Virus record (IMG/VR): IMGVR_UViG_3300008267_000003 | Span: 98,012 to 162,011 of that record | DNA from: a virus | DNA: 64,000 bases | Strand: one strand, 5' to 3' | Part shown: positions 56,840 through 63,831 of the stretch, piece after piece | Numbering within the stretch: position 1 is the stretch's first letter | Layout of the letters: every line of letters begins with the position of its first letter | Made by a program: the position numbers and the translations under genes | Notes under the pieces: generated by a model | What the model saw: the letters and a program-made list of their open reading frames with translations, nothing else | Told to the model about the DNA's origin: nothing | Database searches by the model: none

Positions 56840-57010
56840 ATGATTGATAACATTAATGCAGAGCTGCAGTTGATTGCGCAGGAAGCGTATGATGCTGTGG
56901 TTGACGTTATGTTCGAAGATTACATCGACGAGATATTAGCTAACGAAGAGTTGTTGATGTATGCTACTAACTCGTACGATTGTGATTGCATTTATTATGG
57001 GAAGCAATAA
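56840..57010 (+). CDS. Hypothetical small acidic protein
   Basis: A 56-residue acidic helical protein (LQLIAQEAYDAVVDVMFEDY) with a C-terminal CDCIYYGKQ. Preceded by TTGGAGGT, a strong ribosome site. First gene after the promoter at 56781. Confidence 0.65.
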   Translation: MIDNINAELQLIAQEAYDAVVDVMFEDYIDEILANEELLMYATNSYDCDCIYYGKQ

Positions 57011-57192
57011 TGCGTAAGAACTCTGGTTACAAATTCTGTATTCACTTTACTCGTAAGTTGTATGGTGGTAAAGTATTGTATCATGATTATGTTCGGTACT
57101 GTGATAGAGAGTCGACAGAGAAGACCGTTGCCTTTTATTTGACTTGTAAGGATATCAAGAATGTTCGTGTAGAATATTCTGGAAATAAATAA
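57010..57192 (+). CDS. Hypothetical small basic protein
   Basis: A 60-residue protein (GYKFCIHFTRKLYGGKVLYH, VAFYLTCKDIKNVRVEY), strand-rich and basic. Shares one base with each neighbour. No family recognised. Confidence 0.65.
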   Translation: MRKNSGYKFCIHFTRKLYGGKVLYHDYVRYCDRESTEKTVAFYLTCKDIKNVRVEYSGNK

Positions 57193-57308
57193 TGAAAACC
57201 GTATTGATAGTGATCGGAGTGATCATTCTGGCTATACTAATGCTTGCTGCTTTCATGGCAGCTGATGCACACATGAACACAGATGAATATGAGGGTAAAG
57301 ATGAGTAG
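57192..57308 (+). CDS. Very small membrane protein
   Basis: A 38-residue protein with one membrane segment (TVLIVIGVIILAILMLAAFM) and an acidic end. Overlaps the next gene by 8 bases. Confidence 0.6.
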   Translation: MKTVLIVIGVIILAILMLAAFMAADAHMNTDEYEGKDE

Positions 57309-57693
57309 TTCACAAATTGTATGTAACCGAATCATAACTCCAGATGGTACTGTTCTGCAGTCTCATCATCGACACGACTATAAAGTGTATGTGGATAAGA
57401 ATGGAAGAGAGTACATGGTTGATGGAGGTAATGAATACCTAAGACGCACTGTACATTATGAAGCTCCTTACACTGAGTTCTCTCTGACAGTTGACGATCC
57501 GTACGAGGACGTGCGGCAAGGATTCACGTGGGGCACTCGTGGCAAGGATGGTAAGCAACCACTTACCTGGGTTCCGCTCTGCGACCTTGCGACTGACCAC
57601 ATCATTGCTATTTTAGAAACACAAGAACTTGCTAATTATGTAACAGAATTATTTGAAAAAGAATTGGAATATCGCATAGAGTGCGATGTTTGA
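57301..57693 (+). CDS. Conserved-looking early protein
   Basis: A 130-residue protein from ATG 57301 (GAGGGTAAAG upstream). It reads as a strand-rich domain: IVCNRIITPDGTVLQSHHRH, DKNGREYMVDGGNEYLRRTV, then TWVPLCDLATDHIIAILETQ. The Gly/His-rich pattern is conserved among small phage early proteins, but no function is known to me. Confidence 0.7.
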   Translation: MSSSQIVCNRIITPDGTVLQSHHRHDYKVYVDKNGREYMVDGGNEYLRRTVHYEAPYTEFSLTVDDPYEDVRQGFTWGTRGKDGKQPLTWVPLCDLATDHIIAILETQELANYVTELFEKELEYRIECDV

Positions 57694-57697
57694 GGTG

Positions 57698-57726
57698 TTG
57701 ACTTAATTTCGTTTGAAATGCATACT
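57698..57726 (+). promoter_or_regulatory. Sigma70-type early promoter (TTGACTTAATTTCGTTTGAA family)
   Basis: TTGACT (57698-57703), 17 bases, CATACT (57721-57726). The 20 bases from TTGACT on are almost the same as at 60469, showing a conserved promoter/operator element. Confidence 0.75.
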
Positions 57727-57754
57727 ATCCTTACTGAATTGATGAGGAGGTTAT

Positions 57755-58108
57755 ATGTACACATTTGATGAGAATTCGATTTCCGATCTGCACAAAGATG
57801 CATACGGTTTTCGTCCGGACCAATCGTTCTGGAGTTTCTTTGCTGCTGCTAATCCTGATCAGAAGCAAGCTCTGTGGGATGGTCTGCTTGTAGATCTCAA
57901 GCGTTCTGTTGAAGAAGAACGTGTGATGCAGGAAGAGGCTGTTGTTAAGTTTGAAAATCGTGTTGAGAATCTGATGCACGATGGTACTACTCGTAAGCGT
58001 GTTATTGAGTGGTTGATGGATGCAGATGAATCTCTTGGTGATGTTGAGTACTTTGAGTTCCTCAACAATCTGCCTTATGGTTACCTCAAGTCGAAGGAGT
58101 ATGTATGA
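57755..58108 (+). CDS. Hypothetical early protein
   Basis: A 117-residue helical, charged protein (SISDLHKDAYGFRPDQSFWS, DLKRSVEEERVMQEEAVVKF). GAGGAGG precedes the ATG closely. It is the first gene after the promoter at 57698. Function unknown. Confidence 0.7.
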   Translation: MYTFDENSISDLHKDAYGFRPDQSFWSFFAAANPDQKQALWDGLLVDLKRSVEEERVMQEEAVVKFENRVENLMHDGTTRKRVIEWLMDADESLGDVEYFEFLNNLPYGYLKSKEYV

Positions 58109-58290
58109 AACCAGTAAGCTCTTATGTGACTGCTGATGGTATCACGGTCAATGTATATCCTGAGAAGAAAATCAAACGCAATCCATATATGTCGTTTGGT
58201 GGTTCGTATGCTTTGCTTGGTGCTCTTGCTAAGCGTGGTATACCAGAAGACTCTATGTTTGCAATGCCTACACGTCGGAGGATTAAATAA
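58105..58290 (+). CDS. Hypothetical small basic protein
   Basis: A 61-residue protein (VTADGITVNVYPEKKIKRNP, GGSYALLGALAKRGIPEDSM). Overlaps the previous gene by 4 bases; a small conserved-looking GGSYALLGAL centre but no known family. Confidence 0.65.
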   Translation: MKPVSSYVTADGITVNVYPEKKIKRNPYMSFGGSYALLGALAKRGIPEDSMFAMPTRRRIK

Positions 58291-58562
58291 TGATTAAGGA
58301 TTTTATACCAGCAACTCAGATCGTTCGAGCTGTGCTTCGTAAGCATGGTGTTGGATCGCACGACGTCTACACCAACAATTATGAGAAGTGTAAGACTGTT
58401 AAGACATATGTGAACCGAATTGCTTCACCTCAGGTTGCGTGTGATCAGATTAGTGGTGCGCTAAAGGAAGCTGGGTACAGTAACTTCACGTTTAAGTTTA
58501 ATAATCGAAAAGTTTTTGGCTTCTATCGAACAGCGTTCATAGTTCGTTTGCCTAAGGAGTAA
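58290..58562 (+). CDS. Hypothetical small alpha/beta protein
   Basis: A 90-residue basic protein (IVRAVLRKHGVGSHDVYTNN, VKTYVNRIASPQVACDQISG) with a C-terminal strand pair (NFTFKFNNRKVFGFYRTAFI). Shares a base with the previous stop. Function unknown. Confidence 0.65.
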   Translation: MIKDFIPATQIVRAVLRKHGVGSHDVYTNNYEKCKTVKTYVNRIASPQVACDQISGALKEAGYSNFTFKFNNRKVFGFYRTAFIVRLPKE

Positions 58563-58568
58563 TGTGAA

Positions 58569-58760
58569 ATGGAAGGCATAAAAATTGATTGGGAGACTGC
58601 TGATCGTATTACTTGTGAGAACTTGATTGATCACAGGGACATGCTGACAAAAGAGTTGGACCTGTATGGTCAAGGCAACTGGTTACATCCAGAAGATGTT
58701 GTCTTGTGTAGAGAACGTGTGGATGCTATGAATGTGTTAATTAGGTATTTTGGAAGATAA
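58569..58760 (+). CDS. Hypothetical small protein
   Basis: A 63-residue helical protein (ADRITCENLIDHRDMLTKEL, EDVVLCRERVDAMNVLIRYF) with two cysteines. AAGGAG lies in the previous stop region. Function unknown. Confidence 0.65.
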   Translation: MEGIKIDWETADRITCENLIDHRDMLTKELDLYGQGNWLHPEDVVLCRERVDAMNVLIRYFGR

Positions 58761-59362
58761 TGAAGCCGTATTACCGAACGTCTATTGATGCCTCTAATGC
58801 TCTAAGATCTGATTTTGATCAGGAGGCATTTCTACGTAGCACAGACAGGGCTCATGATCCAGTTAGTATTTGGGCATTCAGGGACTCTGAAATATATGAT
58901 GTGTTCAACAGAGAATGGATACATCGTGTAGAAGAAGCTGTGGGAATGGAAGTTTCTTTTGCTCTTCTTTTTTACCGAGTGCCATTCCTCGAGTTTGAGG
59001 AAGTTCATATTGATCAGGACCCTGATCGCGATAACATTCGTTCAGTGTACTCTCTTAATTTTGTTAACGATGATCTCGATGACAGTTCCATGCTGTGGTA
59101 CGACATTCCTATTGAAACTGGGGATTGCAAGTACACTCCTGCAATGACTCCTTACGTCAGCTGGGCAACTGAAGACGTCCGTCATCTTGAGTACGACAGA
59201 TATACGCTGGGCAAGCAGGTTACTCTTGTGAATGTTGGCCAACCTCATAATGTTATAACTGGCAACAGATACAGATGGTGTTACTGTCTACGATTCAAAG
59301 ATGATAAAATCTTTAGTTGGGATCAGGCAGTTGACTATTTTTCTCATATCATTGTAGAATAG
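58760..59362 (+). CDS. 2-oxoglutarate/Fe(II) dioxygenase-like protein
   Basis: A 200-residue protein of probable double-stranded beta-helix fold. EFEEVHIDQD (79-88) gives an H83-x-D85 pair. A distal NVGQPHNVITGNRYRWCYCL (about 158-177) supplies the second His and an Arg that could bind 2-oxoglutarate. The pattern matches many phage 2OG-oxygenase-like proteins. The substrate is unknown; nucleic acid or protein hydroxylation are both possible. Confidence 0.6.
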   Translation: MKPYYRTSIDASNALRSDFDQEAFLRSTDRAHDPVSIWAFRDSEIYDVFNREWIHRVEEAVGMEVSFALLFYRVPFLEFEEVHIDQDPDRDNIRSVYSLNFVNDDLDDSSMLWYDIPIETGDCKYTPAMTPYVSWATEDVRHLEYDRYTLGKQVTLVNVGQPHNVITGNRYRWCYCLRFKDDKIFSWDQAVDYFSHIIVE

Positions 59363-59365
59363 AAT

Positions 59366-59611
59366 ATGAAATATCTATACAAGAAGACGAAGGTCATATA
59401 TGATGCTCATCAAAAGGAGTATCAAGTATACTACAAGAACTGGTTCGTGTGGAAATACGACAGCTGTTATAAGTTTGATGATACTCAGTCAAAGTACCCA
59501 GTACATTACAGTACTAAGGAAAGTGCTGAGCAAAAAGCAATTACGCGTGCTCAGACTATGTTAAGTACGGTCGAGGTGTGGAGTGGATCTACTTATTGGG
59601 GTACGGAATGA
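59366..59611 (+). CDS. Hypothetical aromatic-rich small protein
   Basis: An 81-residue protein rich in Tyr, Trp and Lys (KVIYDAHQKEYQVYYKNWFV), ending in a helix and a WSGSTYWGTE tail. No family recognised. It lies 3 bases after the dioxygenase-like gene. Confidence 0.65.
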   Translation: MKYLYKKTKVIYDAHQKEYQVYYKNWFVWKYDSCYKFDDTQSKYPVHYSTKESAEQKAITRAQTMLSTVEVWSGSTYWGTE

Positions 59612-59641
59612 ACAGGAAGAGACAGATACAGAGGAGATGGT

Positions 59642-59809
59642 ATGACCATTGTGCCAACGATCCGATATATTGACAACACGAGAGCCTACGATATTGTTGA
59701 GCTAGTTGTGCTTGACAATGGTGAGTCGTGTGATGGAGAGGTGATTGAAGGACCTTTCTTTACGTTTGGTGAAGTACGTCGTCGTTTTTACAGGTTAACA
59801 GGAAACTAG
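59642..59809 (+). CDS. Hypothetical small strand-rich protein
   Basis: A 55-residue protein (IRYIDNTRAYDIVELVVLDN, FTFGEVRRRFYRLTGN) with GAGGAGATGGT upstream. Probably a small beta protein. Function unknown. Confidence 0.6.
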   Translation: MTIVPTIRYIDNTRAYDIVELVVLDNGESCDGEVIEGPFFTFGEVRRRFYRLTGN

Positions 59810-59818
59810 GAGAGCATT

Positions 59819-60031
59819 GTGTTCAATTTTGTTATTGGAACTGTATTTGGTATAATAGTTAGCACTGTTGGTTTTGCTTCACTTGCTAAGGTAATGGATC
59901 CTCCAAGTTATTACTACAATCCTGTTGCGAGGATGGAGTCACTCGCTCAATGTGAGGATATGGCTTCGTCTATTCGAAAGAATGAGACTGGTAAACCAAC
60001 AAAGATAATGTGTGTTCGAACTGTAACTTAA
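59819..60031 (+). CDS. Small membrane-anchored or exported protein
   Basis: A 70-residue protein starting at GTG 59819 after AGGAGAG. Residues 4-24 are hydrophobic (VIGTVFGIIVSTVGFASLAK), and the remainder is polar with two cysteines (QCEDM, IMCVR) that could pair outside the inner membrane. Confidence 0.65.
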   Translation: MFNFVIGTVFGIIVSTVGFASLAKVMDPPSYYYNPVARMESLAQCEDMASSIRKNETGKPTKIMCVRTVT

Positions 60032-60045
60032 AATTATTTTAAATT

Positions 60046-60249
60046 ATGACATTAAAAGAGCTGATTGCTGAACTTGACAACGCTTATGATATTAAGAGAA
60101 GTGTCTATGAGTCGTTGGAAGTATCTGACACAGTAGGATTTCAATTGATATCTGGTCTGCTGGAAGTTCAATTGCAGGAGTTTCAAGATATCATTATCAA
60201 GTTGAAAGTTATTGAACGAGATCTCAAGAAGGAGTCTGCAAGTGAGTAG
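60046..60249 (+). CDS. Hypothetical helical small protein
   Basis: A 67-residue acidic helical protein (LIAELDNAYDIKRSVYESLE, LEVQLQEFQDIIIKLKVIER), likely coiled coil. Its end overlaps the next gene's start and carries that gene's AAGGAG. Confidence 0.65.
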   Translation: MTLKELIAELDNAYDIKRSVYESLEVSDTVGFQLISGLLEVQLQEFQDIIIKLKVIERDLKKESASE

Positions 60250-60412
60250 TGTTAGTGAAGAAGACAGGTTGTTGGTGATTGAGAATCTGATTAAGAAGTA
60301 CGGAGATAAGATTCCGAATCCTGATCACTATCCAAGGATCTTTAAGACACTCGTTAAGCATGAGTTGTTCTACATTGCCCGGGAAAGAGAAGGTAGCTCG
60401 GGAGCTCAATAA
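60242..60412 (+). CDS. Hypothetical small helical protein
   Basis: A 56-residue protein starting at GTG 60242, chosen because AAGGAG lies about 6 bases upstream. Helices LLVIENLIKKYGDKIPNPDH and IFKTLVKHELFYIAREREG. A terminator follows shortly. Function unknown. Confidence 0.6.
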   Translation: MSSVSEEDRLLVIENLIKKYGDKIPNPDHYPRIFKTLVKHELFYIAREREGSSGAQ

Positions 60413-60441
60413 TACAATTTTAGTAACATAATATTTACAGA

Positions 60442-60465
60442 GCCCGCATTTTATGCGGGCTTTTT
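60442..60465 (+). terminator. Rho-independent terminator
   Basis: GCCCGCA (60442-60448), TTTTA, TGCGGGC (60454-60460), then TTTTT. The next promoter starts within four bases of its end. Confidence 0.95.
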
Positions 60466-60468
60466 GCG

Positions 60469-60497
60469 TTGACTTAATTTTGTTTGAGGTGCATAAT
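60469..60497 (+). promoter_or_regulatory. Sigma70-type early promoter (TTGACTTAATTTTGTTTGA family)
   Basis: TTGACT (60469-60474), 17 bases, CATAAT (60492-60497). Near-copy of the promoter at 57698. Back to back with the terminator at 60442. Confidence 0.82.
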
Positions 60498-60524
60498 GGG
60501 GACATATAAACAAGTGAGGAAATT

Positions 60525-60689
60525 ATGAAAAGAACAGAAGATTTGTGGTTTGATGTGTCTGAGGTTTTGATGCTGGACAAGTTCTCGTACGGTGAGATTG
60601 CCAATATGTTTGGCCTGTCGGTTGAGGAAGTGGCTGGAATTGATGGTGAGCTGCGTATCTTTGAAGCTGAATACAATGGAGGGTTTTAA
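60525..60689 (+). CDS. Small helix-turn-helix-like protein
   Basis: A 54-residue acidic protein. LMLDKFSYGEIANMFGLSVE (15-34) has the A-x3-G pattern of sigma-like helix-turn-helix motifs (Y-x-E-I-A-x-x-x-G-L-S-x-x-x-V). Placed first after a strong early promoter, it could act as a small regulator. Size leaves no room for another domain. Confidence 0.65.
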   Translation: MKRTEDLWFDVSEVLMLDKFSYGEIANMFGLSVEEVAGIDGELRIFEAEYNGGF

Positions 60690-60690
60690 T

Positions 60691-60900
60691 ATGAGAGTAG
60701 CGAATGATTTTGGTAATGTCCGTATCGTGTATGATGGTAGTCCGTTCGATGTTTCGTATGACATTAAGGTTGAGTGGTTGGTAGAGGGTGAGTGGGTAAT
60801 GTTCCAGGGTTTTAACAGTCTCTCTGATGATTATGCAATCACGAATGCGAGAGAGGCTGCAAATCGTGCAATCAGGAAGTTAGCTGAAGGAGTAGTATAA
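60691..60900 (+). CDS. Hypothetical small alpha/beta protein
   Basis: A 69-residue protein from ATG 60691: strands VRIVYDGSPFDVSYDIKVEW, then a helix (AITNAREAANRAIRKLAEGV). Likely a small beta-beta-alpha fold, function unknown. The frame could be opened upstream, but the previous gene occupies that part. Confidence 0.65.
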   Translation: MRVANDFGNVRIVYDGSPFDVSYDIKVEWLVEGEWVMFQGFNSLSDDYAITNAREAANRAIRKLAEGVV

Positions 60901-61061
60901 TGAATCCGGCAATCAATTTCATGAATCTGCAGATTGGTCGTTTGTTTCACTGGAATGGTGAGGATTATCAGAAGGTATCTACTCTCACGGCTCGTAAGTT
61001 ATCGACTGGCCGTTCTGTTCACATGAAGAAGTATGAGCCAGTTCACATCATTGCAAACTAA
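60900..61061 (+). CDS. Hypothetical small protein
   Basis: A 53-residue basic protein (FMNLQIGRLFHWNGEDYQKV, ARKLSTGRSVHMKKYEPVHI), a small strand-rich form. Shares a base with the previous stop. Confidence 0.6.
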   Translation: MNPAINFMNLQIGRLFHWNGEDYQKVSTLTARKLSTGRSVHMKKYEPVHIIAN

Positions 61062-61070
61062 GGAGGCAGT

Positions 61071-61259
61071 ATGACATTAGCAGAGCAGAATTACATTGAG
61101 CAGCAGTTGTTTCAATTGGCTCCGTTACCGTTGACGGAAGAGAACTTTCCGTATGGATTTGACTTGCAGATTCAGACGTTAGGCAGGAAGACCAACTTTC
61201 TTCGAATCAATGCAGAGCAGATGAAGAAGATCGAAATGATACTACGAGGTGCAGAATGA
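61071..61259 (+). CDS. Hypothetical small protein
   Basis: A 62-residue protein (AEQNYIEQQLFQLAPLPLTE, DLQIQTLGRKTNFLRINAEQ) after a good AAGGAGG site. Function unknown. Confidence 0.65.
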   Translation: MTLAEQNYIEQQLFQLAPLPLTEENFPYGFDLQIQTLGRKTNFLRINAEQMKKIEMILRGAE

Positions 61260-61423
61260 TGAACAGGGATGAATTTGCTGACATGATGAATGAGTCGTAT
61301 CCTCCGTACAAAATCCTGGGTGTTGAGTTTGGAGCAGGGACTGTACTGCGTGAATGTGATCCTGTGTATTTTGATGTGTTGTACAGTGATTATTGTCAAT
61401 TGATGGAAGTGGAGGAAGTGTGA
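61256..61423 (+). CDS. Hypothetical small acidic protein
   Basis: A 55-residue acidic protein with ATG-ATG start (61256/61259) overlapping the previous stop. LGVEFGAGTVLRECDPVYFD is the core. Function unknown. Confidence 0.6.
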   Translation: MMNRDEFADMMNESYPPYKILGVEFGAGTVLRECDPVYFDVLYSDYCQLMEVEEV

Positions 61424-61596
61424 TGGAAAATTATATTGACGCAATTAAAGAACTAGCGTATCTTCCTAAGGAGACGGCATCAGAGTACATGATCGAGTTG
61501 ATCGGTATGTACAAGGATGAGTATGAGGTGTCGTTTGATGAAGCGTATTCTGATTTGACTGGTGTGTATATTGATGCGGTATTGAGGAAGATTTAA
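61423..61596 (+). CDS. Hypothetical small acidic helical protein
   Basis: A 57-residue acidic helical protein (IDAIKELAYLPKETASEYMI, YEVSFDEAYSDLTGVYIDAV), starting in the previous stop codon after GGAGGAAG. No family recognised. Confidence 0.6.
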   Translation: MENYIDAIKELAYLPKETASEYMIELIGMYKDEYEVSFDEAYSDLTGVYIDAVLRKI

Positions 61597-61599
61597 TTA

Positions 61600-61773
61600 A
61601 TGGAAGAAGAACGTGGATGTGAGTATGAAGATCGTGTGGCAAATACTCCTCAGGAGATGTTAGAGTTCTTGGCAGACAGGCTTGAATATGCGGGTGTTGC
61701 TGAAGTGGTGGCCAGATCATATGCAAAGGATATTCGGCTAATACTAAAGGAATATTATGGAGTTGAAGAATGA
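61600..61773 (+). CDS. Hypothetical small acidic helical protein
   Basis: A 57-residue acidic protein (EEERGCEYEDRVANTPQEML, AEVVARSYAKDIRLILKEYY). The end YYGVEE is shared in form with the end of the 62200 gene (FGVE), as if from a common ancestor. Function unknown. Confidence 0.6.
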   Translation: MEEERGCEYEDRVANTPQEMLEFLADRLEYAGVAEVVARSYAKDIRLILKEYYGVEE

Positions 61774-61982
61774 GTGAATATGATATGAGTATTCATACTA
61801 ACCCTGATGCAATGGCCTGGACTAAGTTCTTCAGGGAATTGAATCCAGATTGTAATGTATCAGATGAAACGATGTTAGGCTGGTTTGCTAATGCAATGAT
61901 GGCAATGCACGATCATCTGGTATTGAAGGGTAATCCAATTAATGGTGATCATGCTGATTATATGTTAAAGGGAAAACAATGA
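61770..61982 (+). CDS. Hypothetical small acidic protein
   Basis: A 70-residue acidic protein (MAWTKFFRELNPDCNVSDET, GWFANAMMAMHDHLVLKGNP). The acidic, His-containing end is GDHADYMLKGKQ. Overlaps both neighbours by 4 bases (ATGA). Confidence 0.65.
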   Translation: MSEYDMSIHTNPDAMAWTKFFRELNPDCNVSDETMLGWFANAMMAMHDHLVLKGNPINGDHADYMLKGKQ

Positions 61983-62200
61983 CTGATGACAAACTAGACA
62001 GTCTGCGTGAGATGGTAAAGGTCCAGGGATACAATGGCAATTGGAACTGTGATCCTTATATGCACGGAATGTATAATGGAATGGAGTTCATGCTATCAGT
62101 AGTGGAAGATCGGGAACCAATATACAGAACTAGACCAGACGTATGGTTATGTGATCTCCCGAAAGATAAAGTGATTGGTAATCCTGTAGGAGCTGAATAA
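61979..62200 (+). CDS. Hypothetical small acidic protein
   Basis: A 73-residue protein (KLDSLREMVKVQGYNGNWNC, MYNGMEFMLSVVEDREPIYR). The segment DPYMHGMYNGMEF recurs in small phage early proteins. Function unknown. Confidence 0.65.
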   Translation: MTDDKLDSLREMVKVQGYNGNWNCDPYMHGMYNGMEFMLSVVEDREPIYRTRPDVWLCDLPKDKVIGNPVGAE

Positions 62201-62430
62201 TGAACGAACGAATTCGAGAACTTTCTGAACAGGCTGAAAAATATGCTGATGATAACTTTAGAGGTGAACCTACGTGGTCTGAAGCATTTGAGTCAAAGTT
62301 CGCCGAGTTGATTATACAGGAATGTGTTGGAGTGGTAGAAGGCGGCAGGTTCTTACATGACCAGGCTCCTACTGCTTTATTTGCTAAAGAATGTAGTAGT
62401 GCAATTAAACGACATTTTGGAGTTGAATGA
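62200..62430 (+). CDS. Hypothetical small acidic protein
   Basis: A 76-residue protein, mainly helical (IRELSEQAEKYADDNFRGEP, FAELIIQECVGVVEGGRFLH), with a C-terminal AIKRHFGVE. This pattern (FAELIVQEC...HFGV) is widespread in small phage proteins of unknown role. Confidence 0.7.
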   Translation: MNERIRELSEQAEKYADDNFRGEPTWSEAFESKFAELIIQECVGVVEGGRFLHDQAPTALFAKECSSAIKRHFGVE

Positions 62431-62573
62431 TGACAGATCAAGAATTAGTTAATGTATTATACGAAGCTAGCCAATCACCGGATGTAAAGTATAACGTTCC
62501 ACTTAGAATGCTTCTCACCATGGCTGCTGAACGTATTACTGAACAATCTAGTAGTATGAAAGAGAACCAATGA
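62430..62573 (+). CDS. Hypothetical small protein
   Basis: A 47-residue acidic protein (DQELVNVLYEASQSPDVKYN, LLTMAAERITEQSSSMKENQ) linked to both neighbours by ATGA overlaps. Function unknown. Confidence 0.6.
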   Translation: MTDQELVNVLYEASQSPDVKYNVPLRMLLTMAAERITEQSSSMKENQ

Positions 62574-62854
62574 CTACCATGACAAAAGAAGAAGTAAGAG
62601 AGTTCCACATATCAGTCCTTGAATCCGTATTTGCAGAAGAGTACTTCACAAGTAAGATGAAGGATACCTTGTTCAACTATGACTTGGATCTTGATGCAGC
62701 ATATAAGATAGAGAGTGTGGAATTGATCTATTCATTCTGGAATGACTTTTGGAATAGACTCCCAGATGATTCATCCATCCACAGAACTCCATTCTACATG
62801 GTATGCGATCTAGCAGAAGGTGATTATTTGATAGGATTGGAAATAGACCGATGA
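62570..62854 (+). CDS. Hypothetical acidic early protein
   Basis: A 94-residue acidic, aromatic-rich protein (HISVLESVFAEEYFTSKMKD, LIYSFWNDFWNRLPDDSSIH). The net negative charge would allow DNA mimicry or host-protein binding, but no family is recognised. Overlaps both neighbours by 4 bases. Confidence 0.65.
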   Translation: MTTMTKEEVREFHISVLESVFAEEYFTSKMKDTLFNYDLDLDAAYKIESVELIYSFWNDFWNRLPDDSSIHRTPFYMVCDLAEGDYLIGLEIDR

Positions 62855-63018
62855 CCAAAGTATACTTGCTGATGGAACATAAAAGTGATGGATCCTGTGA
62901 GATAGTAGATATATATCAAGATAAACAATATGCATTGTTCTGGGCAAGAACAATAAGAGAAAGAGACGGCTTATTTTACTTTGTGACAGAGAGACCACTT
63001 ATTGGAGTACCTGACTAA
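62851..63018 (+). CDS. Hypothetical small protein
   Basis: A 55-residue protein (TKVYLLMEHKSDGSCEIVDI, YALFWARTIRERDGLFYFVT) with a beta-hairpin plus helix pattern. Last gene of this overlapping array. Confidence 0.6.
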   Translation: MTKVYLLMEHKSDGSCEIVDIYQDKQYALFWARTIRERDGLFYFVTERPLIGVPD

Positions 63019-63117
63019 TTTCCTTAGCAAGAAGGATAGAGATATAAAATATCGTAGAATAGTAGTTAGAGGATATATTATATCGTGAAGTCGCACCTAT
63101 AGGATATACAGGAAAAT
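63019..63117. other. AT-rich gap without gene
   Basis: Ninety-nine bases with repeated GATATA-like words (GAGATATAAAATATCG, GGATATATTATATCG, GGATATACAGG). No promoter with proper spacing is seen; the end supplies an AGGAAA ribosome site for the next gene. Confidence 0.5.
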
Positions 63118-63474
63118 ATGATATTAGTTCGAGAAACAACTGATTGGACGACTCCGAATCACACGTATCTGCTGGATGATTCCCGCCAGTATATGCATGG
63201 TTACATCAAGCTGGGTGCTGCAGACATGCAGATGTTCAAACAGCCTATACGCTTCTCTACACGCGGCAGAACGTTCCACTTTATTCGCAGCTGTAACGGA
63301 GAAACCCAGGATGATGCGAAGCACATAGTCTCTGTCCAGGTGGAGGGCAGCAAGGGGAACCAGTATACTGTGATCCTGCAGGACTCTGAGGCTAGCTGTG
63401 ATTGCCCGGGGTACAAGTTCCGGGCAGAGTGTAAGCATATCCCCCTGGCAAGAGAGAGATTACTTTATTTGTAA
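63118..63474 (+). CDS. SWIM-type zinc-finger protein
   Basis: A 118-residue protein. The C-terminal CDCPGYKFRAECKH (about 94-107) fits the SWIM signature CxC-x(n)-CxH, a zinc-binding module for DNA or protein contacts. The N-terminal half is strand-rich (YIKLGAADMQMFKQPIRFST, HIVSVQVEGSKGNQYTVILQ). GC content is visibly higher than in the upstream genes. Possibly a host-interaction or replication-associated protein. Confidence 0.75.
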   Translation: MILVRETTDWTTPNHTYLLDDSRQYMHGYIKLGAADMQMFKQPIRFSTRGRTFHFIRSCNGETQDDAKHIVSVQVEGSKGNQYTVILQDSEASCDCPGYKFRAECKHIPLARERLLYL

Positions 63475-63475
63475 C

Positions 63476-63497
63476 ACCCACTGTTTCTGCGGGTTTT
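63476..63497 (+). terminator. Weak Rho-independent terminator
   Basis: ACCCAC (63476-63481) and GCGGGT (63489-63494) pair with one A-C mismatch, followed by TTTT. It precedes the next promoter by 8 bases. Confidence 0.5.
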
Positions 63498-63504
63498 GAT
63501 CCTG

Positions 63505-63533
63505 TTGACCTAATTCCGTTTAATGTTGATTAT
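63505..63533 (+). promoter_or_regulatory. Sigma70-type early promoter (TTGACC, 17 bp, GATTAT)
   Basis: TTGACC (63505-63510), 17 bases, GATTAT (63528-63533); shares TTGACCTAATTCC with the promoter at 16033. It shows that the real start of the following gene is downstream of 63523. Confidence 0.72.
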
Positions 63534-63561
63534 AGACTACATGAACAAACGAATGGAGAAA

Positions 63562-63831
63562 ATGATGACAGAAGACGAAAAGCGCATGTTTGGCATGTCC
63601 CGCGCAGACATCACTGAAGATTACATGGAGTCGCTGACCGCGCGGCTCTCCGGCCTGGAGATGGTCGTGGCAGGCATCCTGAGCGACAGCCAGGAGCTGC
63701 TAAGTATGGGTCGCACGGAAGACGTCCGCAAGCAGTTGAATGTTGCGAAGTTCATCCTGTTCGAGATGCTGGATCGTCGCGAGAGCGAAGAGACTGTCCT
63801 GGTGAGTTCTGATGGTAAGGAGATTGTATAA
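63562..63831 (+). CDS. Hypothetical protein of higher GC content
   Basis: An 89-residue helical protein from ATG 63562 (or 63565), with GGAG five bases before. MTEDEKRMFGMSRADITEDY, then LSGLEMVVAGILSDSQELLS. Codon use is clearly GC-richer than in genes before 63 kb (many CTG, GAC, CGC codons). The frame opens earlier, but those codons lie in the promoter. Function unknown. Confidence 0.7.
   Translation: MMTEDEKRMFGMSRADITEDYMESLTARLSGLEMVVAGILSDSQELLSMGRTEDVRKQLNVAKFILFEMLDRRESEETVLVSSDGKEIV

Noticed and set aside
59608-59673. 21-codon frame with ATG 59608 between two early genes
   Set aside because: It overlaps the better supported gene at 59642 and has no ribosome site of its own or conserved pattern.
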